From assembly GCF_023822005.2 (NCBI RefSeq), contig NZ_CP098806.1:3348001-3412000 (forward strand): a stretch of DNA of 64,000 bases. Direction: 5' to 3'. The notes beneath the pieces were generated by a model. It saw only the letters and a list, made by a program, of their open reading frames with translations, was not told the DNA's origin and made no database searches. This document shows positions 62,162-64,000 of this stretch, piece by piece (within the stretch, counting starts at the first letter, position 1; each line of letters opens with the position of its first letter). The stretch comes from Dyadobacter fanqingshengii (GTDB lineage Bacteria; Bacteroidota; Bacteroidia; Cytophagales; Spirosomataceae). The position numbers were made by a program, and so were the translations under genes.

Positions 62162-64000
62162 CTACTCGCTGCGCAGGCTTTTCACCGGGTTCATCAGTGC
62201 GGCTTTGATACTTTGGAAGCTTACGGTCAATAAGGCGATTAAAATGGCCAGCACGCCTGCGCCTGCAAACATCCACCAGGTCATGTCAATATGATAAGCA
62301 AATTCGCTCAACCACGTGTTCATGCCATACCAGGCAATCGGACTTCCAATTAAGATTGCTAGCAAGACGAGCTTGATGAAATCTCTGGAAAGCAATCCAA
62401 CTATATTAGACACACTTGCGCCGAGAACTTTTCGAACCCCGATTTCTTTGGTTCTGCGCTCGGCTGTGTACGCAGACAGTCCAAATAAGCCAAGGCACCC
62501 AATAATGATCGATATAATAGCAAAGGTGATGAAGATCTGGCCTACACGTTGCTCACTTCTGTATACGTTGTCGAAATCCTCGTCCATAAACCGGTAACTA
62601 AAGGGCTGTCCGGGCGCCATGCTTTTCCATACCCGCTCTATTTGCTTTATAGTTTGAACAACATCATTGCCTTTTAACCGAACGGCCATTGTTTCGGAGC
62701 TTGGGTGAAGTATAAGACTTAATGCACCGATATTTTTACGAAGCGATTCGAAGTGAAAGTTTTTGACAACACCGATGATCGTATAGTCTTTTTTGTCTTT
62801 CTCATTTTGAGAAAATATTTTTTTACCAACAGGATCTGCATAACCTAGAATCTTGGCGGCAGATTCGTTAATGATAATTCCTGTGGAATCAGAGGGGAAG
62901 TCTTTGTTAAAAGCACGGCCACTTTTCATTTTAAGGTCCAGCGTGCTTACAAAATCATTGTCAACAGACCAGAACTGCATATTAATGGCCTTATCCTGCT
63001 GCATTTGTCCAACAGGGAAAAAAGTGTGGTCGCTTCTGGAAGACGGTGTTGGCAGATAGCTGGTTATCGTGCCATTTTGCACATCGGGAAGTTGGAGGAT
63101 TTCATTTTTAAATGCATTTACCTGCTTGTCAAGCACATAAGCATCATTAATGATCAGCACCTTATCTTTATCAAAGCCAAGCGTTTTGGTCTGGATATAA
63201 TTCAGTTGCCTGAAAATAACGCCGGTGCCAACAATCAGCATGACGGAAATCATGAACTGAAATACCACGAGTGAGTTGCGGAGATAGCCGCCCTTCCCTT
63301 CGGTCGCAACCGCGTTTTTAAGCACTTTAAGCGGCTTGAACGCGGAAAGGAAGAAAGCCGGGTAACTTCCAGCCAAAACACCAACAAATGCTCCGGTGAA
63401 AATACAAATGCCCCAGAACCAGACGCTTCCAAACGGAAACTCTATTTCCTTATTCGCCAGATTATTGAATATGGGCAATGTTAAATAAGCGATAATTAAA
63501 GCTAAACTCAATGCAATAAAGCTTAACAATACTGCCTCGGTGAGAAACTGGCTTATTAAGGAGGATCTTTCGGAGCCCAGTGCTTTCCGTACGCCTACTT
63601 CCTTTGCCCTGTTTGAAGATCTGGCGGTGGCCAGGTTCATGAAATTCACACAAGCGATTACCAATAAAAAAATAGCGACTACCGCAAAAATGTAGACATA
63701 CTGAATATTTCCGTTGGCGCTTATCTCAGCTTGCCGTTCCGATTTTAAATGGATATCTGTTAACGGGATCAATGTGTAGTGAATGTAGCTGCCCGATTTA
63801 AGTATCTGATCCAGCGATGCGCCCATGATCTTCTGCACCCATTTGCCGGTATAATTTTTGATGATTGTGTCGAAATTCTTTTCAAACTTTTGTGGATCCG
63901 TGCCTTTCCTTAGCAAGAAATAGGTATTGAAATTGTGGCTGCCCCAATTATCTTCCCTGCTCTCGCTAAGTGAACTCATCGAAATGAGCATGTTTAGATT
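62162..64000 (-). CDS. MacB/FtsX-type ABC permease 18 (N-terminus beyond the window)
   Basis: The frame runs open through base 64000, so the start and roughly 190 residues lie to the right. Visible are the end of periplasmic domain 1, TM2 with ACVNFMNLATARSSNRAKEVGVRKALGSERSSL, TM3-5, domain 2, and TM6-8 with the second motif TKEIGVRKVLGAS. It resembles permease 10 (EISANGNIQYVY before TM2). An ATG at 63991 is internal. Whether more permeases follow cannot be seen. Confidence 0.9.
   Translation of the reverse strand, partial: NLNMLISMSSLSESREDNWGSHNFNTYFLLRKGTDPQKFEKNFDTIIKNYTGKWVQKIMGASLDQILKSGSYIHYTLIPLTDIHLKSERQAEISANGNIQYVYIFAVVAIFLLVIACVNFMNLATARSSNRAKEVGVRKALGSERSSLISQFLTEAVLLSFIALSLALIIAYLTLPIFNNLANKEIEFPFGSVWFWGICIFTGAFVGVLAGSYPAFFLSAFKPLKVLKNAVATEGKGGYLRNSLVVFQFMISVMLIVGTGVIFRQLNYIQTKTLGFDKDKVLIINDAYVLDKQVNAFKNEILQLPDVQNGTITSYLPTPSSRSDHTFFPVGQMQQDKAINMQFWSVDNDFVSTLDLKMKSGRAFNKDFPSDSTGIIINESAAKILGYADPVGKKIFSQNEKDKKDYTIIGVVKNFHFESLRKNIGALSLILHPSSETMAVRLKGNDVVQTIKQIERVWKSMAPGQPFSYRFMDEDFDNVYRSEQRVGQIFITFAIISIIIGCLGLFGLSAYTAERRTKEIGVRKVLGASVSNIVGLLSRDFIKLVLLAILIGSPIAWYGMNTWLSEFAYHIDMTWWMFAGAGVLAILIALLTVSFQSIKAALMNPVKSLRSE

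Noticed and set aside
13179..64000. Reading the regular spacing of permease genes as a transposon or integron array
   Set aside because: No transposase, integrase, terminal inverted repeats or attachment sites were seen; similarity is that of diverged paralogues.

Overview
The window looks like a chromosomal segment of a Bacteroidota bacterium, most likely Cytophagales close to Dyadobacter or Spirosoma. The signs are a type IX secretion sorting domain, a Bacteroidota-type TonB-dependent barrel protein, DUF6427 and Wzi proteins, and TAnnTTTG promoter elements. Moderate GC and little Shine-Dalgarno signal fit. The genus is an inference. No rRNA, tRNA, CRISPR array or intact insertion sequence was seen.

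Bases 1-13.1 kb hold ordinary genes in mixed orientation. They are a DUF6427 membrane protein (cut by the left edge), RpiB, a LOG-family protein, a helix-hairpin-helix protein, a DUF4097 adhesin-like protein, a small antitoxin-like protein, a GH1 beta-glucosidase and a T9SS-secreted protein. An ECF sigma factor, a DUF885-like lipoprotein paired with a class A beta-lactamase-like hydrolase, an AztD-like zinc protein behind two Fur/Zur-type operators, and a small unknown protein follow.

Bases 13.2-64 kb are dominated by 18 genes for about 800-residue MacB/FtsX-type ABC permeases, all on the minus strand. They fall into six blocks: 13179-15578 (one gene), 17333-28526 (five), 29242-38926 (four), 43309-53079 (four), 54143-58938 (two) and 59681 to beyond the right edge (at least two). 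No ATPase or membrane-fusion partner is in the window, so these must come from elsewhere. One permease (22195-23697) carries an in-frame deletion of about 300 residues that breaks its topology; the last is cut by the right edge. Genes between the blocks are a Wzi protein, a small lipoprotein, a TonB-dependent barrel, a Spy-like protein with a frameshifted sigma-factor remnant beside it, and three toxin-antitoxin modules whose toxins are all PIN-type nucleases.

Four of the permease blocks begin with the same control region: a pair of 16-bp dyads (TGTYCG-N4-CGRACA) spaced 20-21 bp, followed 55-77 bp later by a TGGCAY-type promoter-like element. This looks like enhancer-type control of the permease blocks as one regulon. 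It is the most interesting signal here.
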